A stretch of DNA of 20,010 nt from Mayfieldus sp038317345 (GCA_038317345.1 JBBQBH010000052.1:1-20010); one strand, 5' to 3'. Counted from the first letter of the stretch, positions 6,802 to 14,413 are shown. The notes: a model not told the origin generated them from the letters alone. Translations and numbers: made by a program.

Positions 6802-7408
6802 AGACGGTCGCCTTGGTGGCGAAGCGCTCCTCCAGCAGCTCGTCCAGGTACTCCTCAGCGTCTTCCTCGTCCTTGTCGAGTGCGTACATGAACTCGGAGG
6901 CGAGGATCTTCTTGGCCCGCGTGTACATCTGCTTCTCGCCGGTTGAGAGCCCCTTCTCCCACTCGCGGATGGCGAGGTTGCGGACCACTTCTGCGAGCTC
7001 GAAGATGTCTCCTGTCTTGATCTTCTCGCGGTTGTACTTGAAGCGGCGGTTCCAGTTCTTAGGCATGTCCGACACATCGTCGGTCAGAACGCCAATCACT
7101 TTCTTCACGTCGTCCTCATCGATCACGCGCCGCAGGCCAGCCAGGCCCGCGTTCTCACAGGGAACCATCACGGTCAAGTCGTTGTGGAGGATCTTGATCG
7201 TGAGGTACTCCCTCTTTACGTCCATGATGTCCTTGGTCTGCTTCTTGAGAACAACGCCGGCCCCGTGGTGGGGGTAGACGACCTTGTCGCCCTCCTCGAA
7301 ATCACAGACGTACTCGATGTCGTCCTCGAGGCCGGCCTCTGACGCTTCCTCTGTCGCTTCTTTTTCTAGTGTCGGAATTGCTTCCTCCTCATCTATGACG
7401 GCACACAC
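6800..7408 (-). CDS. carD: CarD-family RNA polymerase-binding transcription regulator
   Basis: CarD binds the RNA polymerase beta subunit and stabilises open promoter complexes, notably at rRNA promoters. The Tudor-like RNAP-interacting domain (EGDKVVYPHHGAGVV, then EYLTIKIL and LTVMVPCENAG) is followed by the helical DNA-binding domain with the conserved Trp (DMPKNWNRRFKYN) and the EKGLSTGEKQMYTRAKKIL segment. It is 202 residues from the GTG at 7408, about 40 longer than mycobacterial CarD because of an acidic N-terminal extension (DEEEAIPTLEKEATEEASEAG). The GTG lies five bases after the disA stop. A perfect AGGAGGAA occurs inside the extension, followed after a short gap by an in-frame ATT and no standard start. 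This leaves some doubt about the true N-terminus. Confidence 0.93.
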   Translation of the reverse strand: MCAVIDEEEAIPTLEKEATEEASEAGLEDDIEYVCDFEEGDKVVYPHHGAGVVLKKQTKDIMDVKREYLTIKILHNDLTVMVPCENAGLAGLRRVIDEDDVKKVIGVLTDDVSDMPKNWNRRFKYNREKIKTGDIFELAEVVRNLAIREWEKGLSTGEKQMYTRAKKILASEFMYALDKDEEDAEEYLDELLEERFATKATV

Positions 7409-7413
7409 GTCCG

Positions 7414-8526
7414 TCAGCTCTGCAAGTAACGATCTACCAGATCGACTTCCTGGAGTCGCCTGATGCCCTCGCGGATGTCCTTGGCCCGGGTCTCGCCGAC
7501 GCCGTCGACGGCCTCGAGCTCCGCATTCGAGGCGGCGAGCACCTGTTCGAGCCCGCCGAACTCCTGGATGATCTTCTGGGCCACCAGCCTCGGTAGCCGT
7601 GGTATGCGGCCGAGCACCCGGTAACCGCGTGGTGCGACCGGAAAGTCGAGTGTGTTCATCTTGCGGTCGTAGCCGAGCATCTCGGCGAGGCGACCGAAGT
7701 CGAGGACGTCCTGGTGGGGAAGGTGGGCGAGGGTGGAGAGGACGCTCTGCAGGTTCTCCTCGGAGTCCTCGACGCTGTAGTCGCGCACCAGCGCCGTCTT
7801 GTCGGCCGCAACGCCGACCATCGTCTCCTCGAGCTGCATCTCGATCAGCCGGCCCTCGGTTCCCAGCTCGACGATGTAGCGCTCGACCTCGACCGCCATC
7901 CGGGTCACCATCTCGGCTCGCTGGAGCACCGCGAGCACGTCATAGAGCACTCCGCCGCCCTCGAACTCGAGCGCCGTCAGGCGCGAGGAGACCTGGTCGA
8001 GGCGGGCGCGGTACTTGTCGAGGGTCGCGAGGCCCTGGTTGGCCTTTGCGAGCACCCCGGAGAGATCCTGAAGGATGTACTTGGTGCCTTCGACGTAGAG
8101 CGAGACGACGTCGCGGCGCTGCGATATCGCGATCACCAGGGCGCTGGTCTGCTTGGAGACGCGCTCGGCGGTGCGGTGCCGCGTCCCTGTCTCGGAGGAC
8201 AGGATCGTCGGGTCGGGCATCAGCTGGACGTTGGCCATGGCGATCGTCGTCGCCTCGGCGTTGAGGACGATCGCGCCGTCCATTTTTGCCACTTGGTACA
8301 GCAGCGCCGGTGTGTAGTCGACGTCGAGCTTGAAGCCGCCCGAGAACAGGAACGAGATGTCCTCGGGATCGCCGATCACGATCAGGCCGCCGGTCCGCGA
8401 GTGGACGATGTTGTCGACCCCCTCGCGCAGGAAAGTGCCGGGCGCGACCATGTCGAGTGCCCTTAGAAGCCGAGGATCTTGCCGGTCAGAAAGCTCTTGA
8501 AGCTCATCCCCGGACAACGACGCCAT
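7414..8526 (-). CDS. disA: DNA integrity scanning diadenylate cyclase
   Basis: DisA makes cyclic di-AMP from two ATP and scans DNA; branched DNA lowers its activity. Counting from the ATG at 8526 (370 residues), the DAC domain holds the catalytic DGA motif (83-85, KMDGAIVL) and RHR motif (116-118, SETGTRHRTAERV). A helical linker follows (LATLDKYRARLDQVSSRLTALEF), then the C-terminal DNA-binding helix-hairpin-helix region (VLGRIPRLPRLVAQKIIQEFG and VDGVGETRAKDIREGIRRL). The frame stays open to a TTG at 8604, but the extra 26 residues are Cys-rich and unlike DisA, and the ATG gives the usual N-terminus. carD begins five bases after the stop, so the pair is probably co-transcribed, as is common in Gram-positive bacteria. 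Confidence 0.96.
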   Translation of the reverse strand: MASLSGDELQELSDRQDPRLLRALDMVAPGTFLREGVDNIVHSRTGGLIVIGDPEDISFLFSGGFKLDVDYTPALLYQVAKMDGAIVLNAEATTIAMANVQLMPDPTILSSETGTRHRTAERVSKQTSALVIAISQRRDVVSLYVEGTKYILQDLSGVLAKANQGLATLDKYRARLDQVSSRLTALEFEGGGVLYDVLAVLQRAEMVTRMAVEVERYIVELGTEGRLIEMQLEETMVGVAADKTALVRDYSVEDSEENLQSVLSTLAHLPHQDVLDFGRLAEMLGYDRKMNTLDFPVAPRGYRVLGRIPRLPRLVAQKIIQEFGGLEQVLAASNAELEAVDGVGETRAKDIREGIRRLQEVDLVDRYLQS

Positions 8527-8575
8527 GCATTGAGGATGACAAAGACTGCCTGCAAATGCGCAGCGGCGAATTCCC

Positions 8576-8604
8576 ACTGGACAGCTCGGAATGAGCCTTG
8601 TCAA
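8576..8604 (-). promoter_or_regulatory. Possible promoter for disA-carD-ispD
   Basis: On the minus strand a perfect TTGACA (8604-8599) is followed after 17 bases by TCCAGT (8581-8576), only three of six matches to the -10 consensus. A start near 8569 would leave a leader of about 43 nt before the disA ATG. On the plus strand the same site reads TTGTCA, so a divergent -35 for the WS/DGAT gene could overlap it. Confidence 0.25.
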
Positions 8605-8671
8605 GTTAGGTAGGTCAACCGCTACCGAGTACTACCCCTGTCCCGCCTCCTCAACTGTCACTCTCCGCCCC

Positions 8672-8732
8672 GTGGCCTCGTTCGATCGCCTCAGCTCCGA
8701 CGACGCCGCGATCCTGAAGCTCGAGTCGGCCG
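8672..8732 (+). pseudogene. Out-of-frame N-terminal part of the WS/DGAT gene
   Basis: Beginning at GTG 8672, this frame reads MASFDRLSSDDAAILKLESA, which is the typical N-terminus of WS/DGAT acyltransferases (RLSxxDAxxLxLES). The frame then runs into a TGA at 8780. The matching continuation, AITGHTCKVVVLEPG, lies in the next frame from 8733. Removing one base near 8732-8733 (in GCCGGCG) would join the two into one normal protein. The gene is either frameshifted or the assembled sequence has an extra G here. Confidence 0.65.
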
Positions 8733-8756
8733 GCGATCACCGGCCACACCTGCAAG

Positions 8757-10058
8757 GTGGTGGTCCTGGAGCCGGGGCCTGATGGGCCACCCGACCTCGA
8801 GCAGCTGCGCCGCCACGTCGATAGCCGCCTGGGACGAGCCCCGAGGGCGCGACGCTGTGTCGCCCAGACTCCGCTCGGCCTCGCGCCGCCGGTTTGGATC
8901 GACGACCCCGACTTCGATATCACCGCACACGTCACGGCGCAGCCTGCAGACCCCGCCGAGCCGGTGGAGAGCACGATCGCGGAGCTGATGTCGCAGCGGC
9001 TCGACCACTCGCGGCCGCTCTGGCACATGGACCTGGTCGGACCCCTGGAAGACGGGGCGTCGGTGATCGTCTGGCGCATCCACCACGCGATGGCCGACGG
9101 TATGACCTGCCTGCGCCTCGGCGCCGAGATGCTCTGGGACCACGAGTCGGCGCCGGTCGAGGATCCCGGGCCGCCGTGGCTCCCCGAGCGTCCACCCAGC
9201 CCGCGGCGGCTGCTGACCGGGGCCGTCGGTGATCGGGCATCGGCGGCCGGCGGCGCGATGATCGGCGCCGCCCGCGAGCTGGCCCATCCCCGTCGCCTGC
9301 TGGGCTCGGCGCGACGGCTGTCGGAGCTGCCGGGGGCGCTGCGGCGCGAGCTGCGGCCGCTGGCCGGCGACTCGCCGCTGGGCGCCCACATCTCGGCCCA
9401 GCGCGAAGTCGCTTTCGTCAGCCTGCCGCTGGAGGAGCTGCTGGATGCCGAAAAGGCGAAGCGCGAGAGCATCGGCCTGCACGTGACGATCAACGACCTG
9501 CTGCTCGCGGCGGTTGCCGGCGGGATCCGCCACTGGCTCGAGGACGAGCACCTGCCCCTCGACGCGCTGCGGGTCAAGGTCCCGGTCAGCCTCCACCGGC
9601 CCGACGAGGGTGAGAAGGTCGCCAACCGCGACTCGTTCCTGTTCCTCGACCTGCCCTGCGACCAGGACGACCCCGATCGCCGCCTGCGGCGGATCACGGC
9701 CGAGGCCGAGACCGCGAAGGAGGACGACGACGCGGAGGCGCTGTACTCGTTCTTCCACGGCCTCGCGCACCTGGGGCCGCTGGGGCGTGCCGGGGTCCGG
9801 CTCTCCTCCAGCCCGCACGAGTTCAGCCTCGCGGTCTCCACCGTCCCCGGCCCGCGCGAGCCGATCTACGTATTGGGGCGGCCGGTGCGCGGGCTGTACT
9901 CGATCGCCGAGCCCGCTGACCGCCATGCGCTGCGGGTGTCGGCGATCTCCTGCGCCGGGACGATGGGGATCGGGCTCTGCACCGACCCCAGCCATCTGCA
10001 CGGCCTCGACCGTCTCGCCGACGGCCTCGACCGCAGCTTCGACGAGCTGCTCGACTAG
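8757..10058 (+). CDS. Wax ester synthase/diacylglycerol acyltransferase (WS/DGAT), frameshifted start
   Basis: This 433-residue frame carries most of a WS/DGAT acyltransferase, which esterifies fatty alcohols or diacylglycerol with acyl-CoA to make storage lipid. The catalytic HHAMADG motif (HHxxxDG) is at 109-115 (IVWRIHHAMADG). An RPLWHMDLVGPL block precedes it. The C-terminal domain has NDLLLAAVAGGIRHWL, VKVPVSLHRPDEGEKVANRDSF, LAVSTVPGPREPIYVLG and GIGLCTDPSHLHGLDRL. The GTG used here lies inside the conserved N-terminal region: about 28 residues that belong to the protein are encoded from 8672 in another frame. As written, the product lacks its first strand and helix. The last 20 residues match the usual C-terminus. 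It converges on the SnoaL-like pair with 12 bases between stops. Confidence 0.85.
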   Translation: MVVLEPGPDGPPDLEQLRRHVDSRLGRAPRARRCVAQTPLGLAPPVWIDDPDFDITAHVTAQPADPAEPVESTIAELMSQRLDHSRPLWHMDLVGPLEDGASVIVWRIHHAMADGMTCLRLGAEMLWDHESAPVEDPGPPWLPERPPSPRRLLTGAVGDRASAAGGAMIGAARELAHPRRLLGSARRLSELPGALRRELRPLAGDSPLGAHISAQREVAFVSLPLEELLDAEKAKRESIGLHVTINDLLLAAVAGGIRHWLEDEHLPLDALRVKVPVSLHRPDEGEKVANRDSFLFLDLPCDQDDPDRRLRRITAEAETAKEDDDAEALYSFFHGLAHLGPLGRAGVRLSSSPHEFSLAVSTVPGPREPIYVLGRPVRGLYSIAEPADRHALRVSAISCAGTMGIGLCTDPSHLHGLDRLADGLDRSFDELLD

Positions 10059-10070
10059 GTGGCTATCTGA

Positions 10071-10481
10071 CTAATCAACTGCGCGCGCGTCGGCCAGCTC
10101 ACGTGCTTCTTCCCAGGAGACGAAGAACCAGGCCTCCCCGGTGCGGTCCTCGTCGTCGAACGTGGTGAACCAACCGCCGACCCGCTGGCTGATCGGCATC
10201 CCCGCGCCCACGCTGCGCCCGTGGTGGTGGGCGAGCACCAGGATGCCACCGGCGCGTTCGTGCACCTCGTCCACATCCCACCTGTACTCGTCGAAGTTCT
10301 CGGTCCACTCAAGTGCGAGCTGCCGGACCCCGTCCCAGCCCTCGTACTTCTCGGCTCCCGGCCACTCGGGGAAGCTGTGCCAGACCACATCCTGGGACAT
10401 GAAGGGCAGCGCGGCCTCAATGCCGTCACGGTTGAAGGCTTCGAACATGGCGCGAATCGACGTGGCACGCTGATCCGACAT
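10071..10481 (-). CDS. SnoaL-like (NTF2-fold) protein, copy 2
   Basis: A 136-residue NTF2-fold protein: an N-terminal helix (SIRAMFEAFNRDGIEAALPFMS), then DVVWHSFPEWPGAEKYEGWDGVRQL, the characteristic E-W/H-x-P block with a GxxG turn, and beta strands ending in WFFVSWEEARELADARAVD. SnoaL-like proteins are small cone-shaped enzymes or binding proteins; no reaction can be assigned here. Start is the ATG at 10481. The frame continues upstream to 10817, but that extension only shadows the neighbouring paralogue. It shares an MSxQ start, an RAMxxAF motif and its 5' leader with the gene at 10511-10915, so the two are tandem duplicates. Twenty-nine bases separate them. Confidence 0.75.
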   Translation of the reverse strand: MSDQRATSIRAMFEAFNRDGIEAALPFMSQDVVWHSFPEWPGAEKYEGWDGVRQLALEWTENFDEYRWDVDEVHERAGGILVLAHHHGRSVGAGMPISQRVGGWFTTFDDEDRTGEAWFFVSWEEARELADARAVD

Positions 10482-10487
10482 CGCGCT

Positions 10488-10502
10488 CAGTATCTCGCCG
10501 CC
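10488..10502 (-). repeat. Duplicated leader element, copy 2
   Basis: The plus-strand 15-mer CAGTATCTCGCCGCC here is repeated exactly at 10924-10938. On the minus strand it reads GGCGGCGAGATACTG and lies just before the start codon of the second SnoaL-like gene. It contains a -10-like GATACT seven bases before the ATG, and a GGCGAG that might act as a weak ribosome-binding site. Confidence 0.6.
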
Positions 10503-10510
10503 ATCGGGCG

Positions 10511-10915
10511 CTACCGCTGAAGCCCGGCAACCCTCAGCGCCTCGGCGCGATCCATGTAGCCGCGCACCTTGACGAGCTTCCCGTCGCGGACCGTGTTGAT
10601 GGTCGCCGTGTCGGTCTCCACGACGATGCCGCTCTGCCTGCCCTTCGCGACCTCGTGGTGAAAGATCACGACCTCGTCCCCACCGGCATCGATGTACTCG
10701 TCGGCGCGCATCTCCATCCGCTCCCAGACCTCGAAGTAGTCGGCAAAGCCCTTCACCACTTCGTCGACTCCGTTGTAGACGCGCCCCTCGTCGATCCCGC
10801 CCACGGTTGCGTGCCACTCGATCTCCGGGTCGAGGCCCTCGAGTGCGGTCTCGATGTCACCGGCCAGAAACGCATCCTGCATCGCGCGCATCAGCGCTAC
10901 GTTCTGCTCCGACAT
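10511..10915 (-). CDS. SnoaL-like (NTF2-fold) protein, copy 1
   Basis: A 134-residue NTF2-fold protein. An N-terminal helix (ALMRAMQDAFLAGDIETALEGL) leads into DPEIEWHATVGGIDEGRVYNGVDEVVKGFADYF, the hallmark block of SnoaL-like ester cyclases and related proteins. Beta strands follow (EVVIFHHEVAKGRQSG, VVETDTATINTVRDGKLVKVRGYMDRAEAL); the final VRGYxDRAEAL motif is typical of the family. The specific ligand or reaction is unknown. The ATG at 10915 follows a leader nearly identical to that of the downstream paralogue. The pair is transcribed in the same direction as radA and lies between it and the convergent WS/DGAT gene. Confidence 0.8.
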   Translation of the reverse strand: MSEQNVALMRAMQDAFLAGDIETALEGLDPEIEWHATVGGIDEGRVYNGVDEVVKGFADYFEVWERMEMRADEYIDAGGDEVVIFHHEVAKGRQSGIVVETDTATINTVRDGKLVKVRGYMDRAEALRVAGLQR

Positions 10916-10923
10916 CGTGCAGT

Positions 10924-10938
10924 CAGTATCTCGCCGCC
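10924..10938 (-). repeat. Duplicated leader element, copy 1
   Basis: Exact copy of the 15-mer at 10488-10502, located just upstream of the first SnoaL-like gene. Similarity continues into both start codons (TCCGACATCG on the plus strand in each). Here the GATACT hexamer is nine bases from the ATG rather than seven, because the spacer differs by two bases. Confidence 0.6.
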
Positions 10939-10966
10939 CCCGCGATGGGGCAAGGGTTCGACGCCG

Positions 10967-12361
10967 CTAGGCCGCTTCGCGAATCTCCGCGTCTTCCTCG
11001 GCCGCCTTGCCGCGGCCGAGGCCGGCGCGTAGCGCAGCCCGCAGAGTCGTGTGAGCGGCGAGGCCGTCGAGCTTCTCTCCCCCACCCGGCCCCAGCACCG
11101 CGCCGAGGCCGAACTTGCGCGCCTCGGCGACGCGGCGGTCGGGGTGGCCAACGTAGCGAAGCTCCCCGGTCAGACCCAGCTCGCCGAAGCAGGCCAGCGG
11201 CTTGCCCTCCGAGCCGACCAGCGGCTGGTTGCGGTGCGCCGAGGCGACCGCCATCGCCACCGCGAGGTCGGCGCCGGGCTCGTCGACCCGCACACCACCG
11301 GCGACGTTGACGAACACGTCCGCCTTGCCGAGCGACAGCCGCGCGTGGCGCGAGAGCACCGCCAGCACCAGGCTGAGCCGGTTCCGGTCGATCCCGTTGG
11401 CGACCCGGCGCGGGGCCTCCAGCTCGCTCGCGGCGACCAGTGCCTGCACCTCGACCAGCACCGGGCGGCTGCCCTCCATCGCCGGCAGCACCACCGAGCC
11501 CGGCTCGCGGGTGGCCTCCTCGACGAAGCGGGCCGAGGGATCGGCAACTTCGGTGAGGCCGCCGGCGCGCATCTCGAACACGCCGACCTCGGCGGTCGCC
11601 CCGAAGCGGTTCTTCAGCGCCCGCAGGGTGCGGTAAGTGCGCTCGCGCTCACCGTCGAAGCGAAGCACGCAATCGACGAGGTGCTCCAGCACCCGCGGGC
11701 CGGCCAGGCTTCCGTCCTTGGTCACGTGGCCGACCAGCAGCAGCGCGATGCCGCGCTGCTTCGCAACCTCGGCGAGCGCCGCCGCCGACTCGCGCACCTG
11801 GCCGACCGAGCCGGGGGCGCCGCTCATCTCGGTGCTGTGCAGGGTCTGAATCGAGTCGATTACGCAGACTTCGGGGCGCTCGGCCTCCAGCGCCGCCAGC
11901 ACGGGCTCCAGCTGCGCCTCCGCCAGCACCGGCACGTCCAGCGCCGGCTCGCCGAGCCGCTCGGCGCGCAGCCGCACCTGCGCCGCGGACTCCTCGCCGG
12001 AGACGTAGAGGACGTTGCGCCCAGCACCCGCCAGGTTGGCGAGCGCCATCCCGGTCAAGGTGCTCTTGCCGATCCCCGGCGAGCCGCCGAGCAGCACCAG
12101 CGAGCCCGGCACCAGGCCGCCACCGAGAACACGGTCGAGCTCGCCGATCCCGGTCTGAAGCCGCGGCTCGGCCGGTGCCTCGACGTCGCGCAGCGGGGTC
12201 GGCTTCGGCGCCGCCGCGGAGCGGCTGCGCTTCGACCCGCTGGAGCTCTGGCGCGCCTCGACCAGCGAGTTCCATTCCCCGCAACCGGGGCAGCGGCCGG
12301 TCCAGGTCAGCGAGACCTGGCCGCATTGCTGGCAGGTGAAGCGGGCTTCGGCGCGGGCCAT
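10967..12361 (-). CDS. radA: DNA repair protein RadA (RecA-like, Lon-like C-terminus)
   Basis: RadA is a RecA-related ATPase that drives branch migration in recombinational repair. Counting from the ATG at 12361 (464 residues), the N-terminal zinc finger is C10-x2-C13-x10-C24-x2-C27. The Walker A motif GGSPGIGKST is at 92-101, Walker B-type VCVIDSIQTL near 165-174, and the RadA-specific KNRFG motif at 250-254. The Lon-like P domain follows (VFVNVAGGVRVDEPGADLAVAMA, then FGELGLTGELRYVGHPDRRVAEA). The frame is open to a TTG at 12409, but the ATG gives the usual short N-terminus before the zinc finger and has TACATT six bases upstream. The C-terminal tail (GKAAEEDAEIREAA) is charged. Confidence 0.96.
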   Translation of the reverse strand: MARAEARFTCQQCGQVSLTWTGRCPGCGEWNSLVEARQSSSGSKRSRSAAAPKPTPLRDVEAPAEPRLQTGIGELDRVLGGGLVPGSLVLLGGSPGIGKSTLTGMALANLAGAGRNVLYVSGEESAAQVRLRAERLGEPALDVPVLAEAQLEPVLAALEAERPEVCVIDSIQTLHSTEMSGAPGSVGQVRESAAALAEVAKQRGIALLLVGHVTKDGSLAGPRVLEHLVDCVLRFDGERERTYRTLRALKNRFGATAEVGVFEMRAGGLTEVADPSARFVEEATREPGSVVLPAMEGSRPVLVEVQALVAASELEAPRRVANGIDRNRLSLVLAVLSRHARLSLGKADVFVNVAGGVRVDEPGADLAVAMAVASAHRNQPLVGSEGKPLACFGELGLTGELRYVGHPDRRVAEARKFGLGAVLGPGGGEKLDGLAAHTTLRAALRAGLGRGKAAEEDAEIREAA

Positions 12362-12367
12362 CCAGTG

Positions 12368-12373
12368 AATGTA
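12368..12373 (-). promoter_or_regulatory. Candidate -10 hexamer, leaderless radA
   Basis: TACATT on the minus strand (four of six matches to TATAAT) is followed by CACTGG and the radA ATG, a gap of six bases. No Shine-Dalgarno sequence precedes the ATG. No clear -35 hexamer is visible 17 bases further upstream. Confidence 0.4.
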
Positions 12374-12486
12374 AGGAGCGGCGCCGACGCCACTCACCCC
12401 GTTACCCAATTCTGAATTTTCGGCGGCCCACTAGTCGAACTACAGGCCCCACCCGGACCCGAAGCTGACATAGGATCGGCGGCCGG

Positions 12487-14379
12487 ATGAGGACCTTGGC
12501 TTCGTGGGCAGGGATTGCCCTGTTGACGCTCGTCGCTTTCGGGCTGACGCTGCTCGCCTTCGCGCTGATCATCGCGCCCGCCGCGTCGGCCGCCCAGGTC
12601 TCCAGCGTGCTCGGGATCCCCTGCACGACCCAGTCCAACGGCGTGCAGGCCTGCGTAGGCGACACTGCGCATCGCGTCCACAGCTGGGACGGGGTGCCGC
12701 TCGACGTCAACGTCTGGGTGCCGCCCGCCTCCCAGCAGGGCCCCTTCCCGCTGATCGCCTTCCACCACGGCTGGGGCGGCGACAAGAACGGCTCGGGCGC
12801 GGATCCCAACCTCGCCCTCCAGGGCTATGCGGTGATGTCCTACACGGCCCGCGGCTTCGGCAACTCCTGCGGCACCGCCCCCTCGCGCGCCGCCGACCCG
12901 ACCGGCTGCGCGAAGGGCTGGATCCACCTCGACGACGCTCGCTACGAGGCGCGCGACACGCAGACCCTCGCCGGCCAGCTCGCCGACCTCAACCTCGTGC
13001 AACCGCGCAAGGTCGGGGTCACCGGCGTCTCCTACGGCGGCGGGGTCAGCTACCTGTTGGCGGCATTGAAAGACCGGGTCGAGCTTCCGAACGGGACCTT
13101 CATCCCCTGGCGCAGCCCGCAGGGCAAGCAGATGAGCGTCGCCGCGGCGCTGCCGCTGTGGGGCTGGTCGGACCTCTCCAACGCGCTGCAGCCGAACGGC
13201 AACACCCTCGACTACCTGGTTCGCAACCCCTACGGCGACCGGATCGGGGTCGAGAAACAGTCCTACCAGTCGCTGCTCTATGGCCTCGGGCTGTCGTCGG
13301 GCTTCTACGCACCGCCCGGCGCCGACCCCAGCGCCGACATCACCGCCTGGTTCGCCCGCATCAACCAGGGCGAGCCCTACGACGATGCGGCATCGCACAA
13401 CCTGCTGACCCAGATCCAGCAATACCACTCCGCCTACTACCTGCAGAGCCGGCTGCCCCCGCGCAAGCGCGAGGCTCCGGCCCCGATCCTCGCCTACAAC
13501 TCCTGGCTCGACGACCTCTTCCCCGCCGACGAGACGATCCGCTATCGCAACAAGATCCTGGCGCACTTCTCGCAGGCGAAGTTCTCGGTCCTATTCGCCG
13601 CCGGTCCCGGCCACCCGCGGGCGCCTCTCAGCGGCACGACGCCGGACCTCGCGACCCTCGAGCCGCAGTTCTTCGACCACTACCTGAAGGGTGTGGGCCC
13701 GGCTCCCAACATCAACGTCCGCACCTACACCCAGACCTGCGGCGGCAGCACCATGATCGGCCCCTTCAACTCCCGCACCTGGCGCGGCCAGCATCCGGGG
13801 GAGGTGAGGCTGACCTCGGTGGCGCCGCAGACGTTCACCGGCGTCGGCGGCACTCAGGCGATCGCCAACGACATCGACCCGACCCCGGCATCGCTCGTAC
13901 ACCAGGGCTGTGTCACTGAGCCCTCGACGCCGGAGCCCAACACGGCGACCTACAACCTCCGTGCAGCGACAGGCAATGGCTACACGCTCGTCGGCTCGCC
14001 GACCGTAGTAGCGCGTCTAAAGGTCTCCAGCCCCAATGCCCAGGTCGACGCCCGCCTCTGGGACGTGGCGCCCGACGGCACCGAGAGCTTCGTCGACCGC
14101 GGCACCTTCCGCCCCGAGGCCGGGAAACACACGGCGGTCTTCCAGCTCCATCCCAACGGCTGGCACTTCGCCGCCGGCCACGTGGCACGGCTGCAGCTGC
14201 TGGGGCGCGACGCCCCCTTCGCGCGGCCCTCGAACGGCACCTTCTCGGTCACCGCCAGCCACCTGCAGCTGCGCCTACCGGTGCATGAGCGCGCGAACGG
14301 CGGCCAGGTCCGCAGGCCGTCGCGGCCGCTGGGACGCAACGGCCTCCCGGCCAAGTGGTTCAAGCTCGCCTGGCGCTAG
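12487..14379 (+). CDS. Exported CocE/NonD-type alpha/beta hydrolase (S15-like)
   Basis: A 630-residue protein with a hydrophobic N-terminal segment (about 9-37, ending PAASAAQ), which looks like a signal peptide or anchor. The alpha/beta-hydrolase domain resembles CocE/NonD and X-Pro dipeptidyl-peptidase (S15) enzymes. The nucleophile elbow is GVSYGG with Ser182, the acid is in YNSWLDDLFPADE (Asp342 or Asp343), and the base is in AAGPGHPRAP (His376). A C-terminal jelly-roll domain follows (VARLKVSSPNAQVDARLWDV, FVDRGTFRP, FQLHPNGWHFAAGH, RLQLLGRDAPF). Acyl esters or amides are the likely substrates, outside the cytoplasm. Cys46, Cys56, Cys128 and Cys141 suggest disulphides. TAGGAT lies ten bases before the ATG. 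It is divergent from radA; the intervening 125 bp holds only an AT-richer patch (AATTCTGAATTTT near 12409-12421). Confidence 0.85.
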   Translation: MRTLASWAGIALLTLVAFGLTLLAFALIIAPAASAAQVSSVLGIPCTTQSNGVQACVGDTAHRVHSWDGVPLDVNVWVPPASQQGPFPLIAFHHGWGGDKNGSGADPNLALQGYAVMSYTARGFGNSCGTAPSRAADPTGCAKGWIHLDDARYEARDTQTLAGQLADLNLVQPRKVGVTGVSYGGGVSYLLAALKDRVELPNGTFIPWRSPQGKQMSVAAALPLWGWSDLSNALQPNGNTLDYLVRNPYGDRIGVEKQSYQSLLYGLGLSSGFYAPPGADPSADITAWFARINQGEPYDDAASHNLLTQIQQYHSAYYLQSRLPPRKREAPAPILAYNSWLDDLFPADETIRYRNKILAHFSQAKFSVLFAAGPGHPRAPLSGTTPDLATLEPQFFDHYLKGVGPAPNINVRTYTQTCGGSTMIGPFNSRTWRGQHPGEVRLTSVAPQTFTGVGGTQAIANDIDPTPASLVHQGCVTEPSTPEPNTATYNLRAATGNGYTLVGSPTVVARLKVSSPNAQVDARLWDVAPDGTESFVDRGTFRPEAGKHTAVFQLHPNGWHFAAGHVARLQLLGRDAPFARPSNGTFSVTASHLQLRLPVHERANGGQVRRPSRPLGRNGLPAKWFKLAWR

Positions 14380-14413
14380 CGGCTAGCCGGGCGTTTCTGG
14401 GCTAGCGACTAGC
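14375..14413. terminator. Bidirectional hairpin between convergent genes
   Basis: GCTAGCGGCTAGCC (14375-14388) pairs with GGCTAGCGACTAGC (14400-14413) in 12 of 14 positions, around an 11-base loop. It spans both stop codons of the convergent hydrolase and aldo/keto-reductase genes, the usual place for a shared terminator. There is no T-run, as is common in very GC-rich genomes. Confidence 0.45.

Noticed and set aside
6139..7077. IspD as a 312-residue protein starting at the ATG at 7077
   Set aside because: The first 90 or so residues are carD read in another frame (Ser/Arg/Thr-rich); the overlap would be about 275 bases.
8691..10001. 436-codon minus-strand frame opposite the WS/DGAT gene
   Set aside because: No recognisable motif, and it covers the HHxxxDG-containing coding strand; a GC-rich shadow.
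10482..10817. N-terminal extension of the second SnoaL-like protein to 10817
   Set aside because: The extension shadows the first SnoaL-like gene; the ATG at 10481 with its duplicated leader is better.
11051..12415. 454-codon plus-strand frame opposite radA
   Set aside because: Antisense to a complete RadA with zinc finger, Walker A and KNRFG motifs.
12394..13566. 390-codon minus-strand frame opposite the CocE/NonD hydrolase
   Set aside because: Shadow of a protein with signal peptide and catalytic triad; Val/Gly/Arg-rich with no domain.
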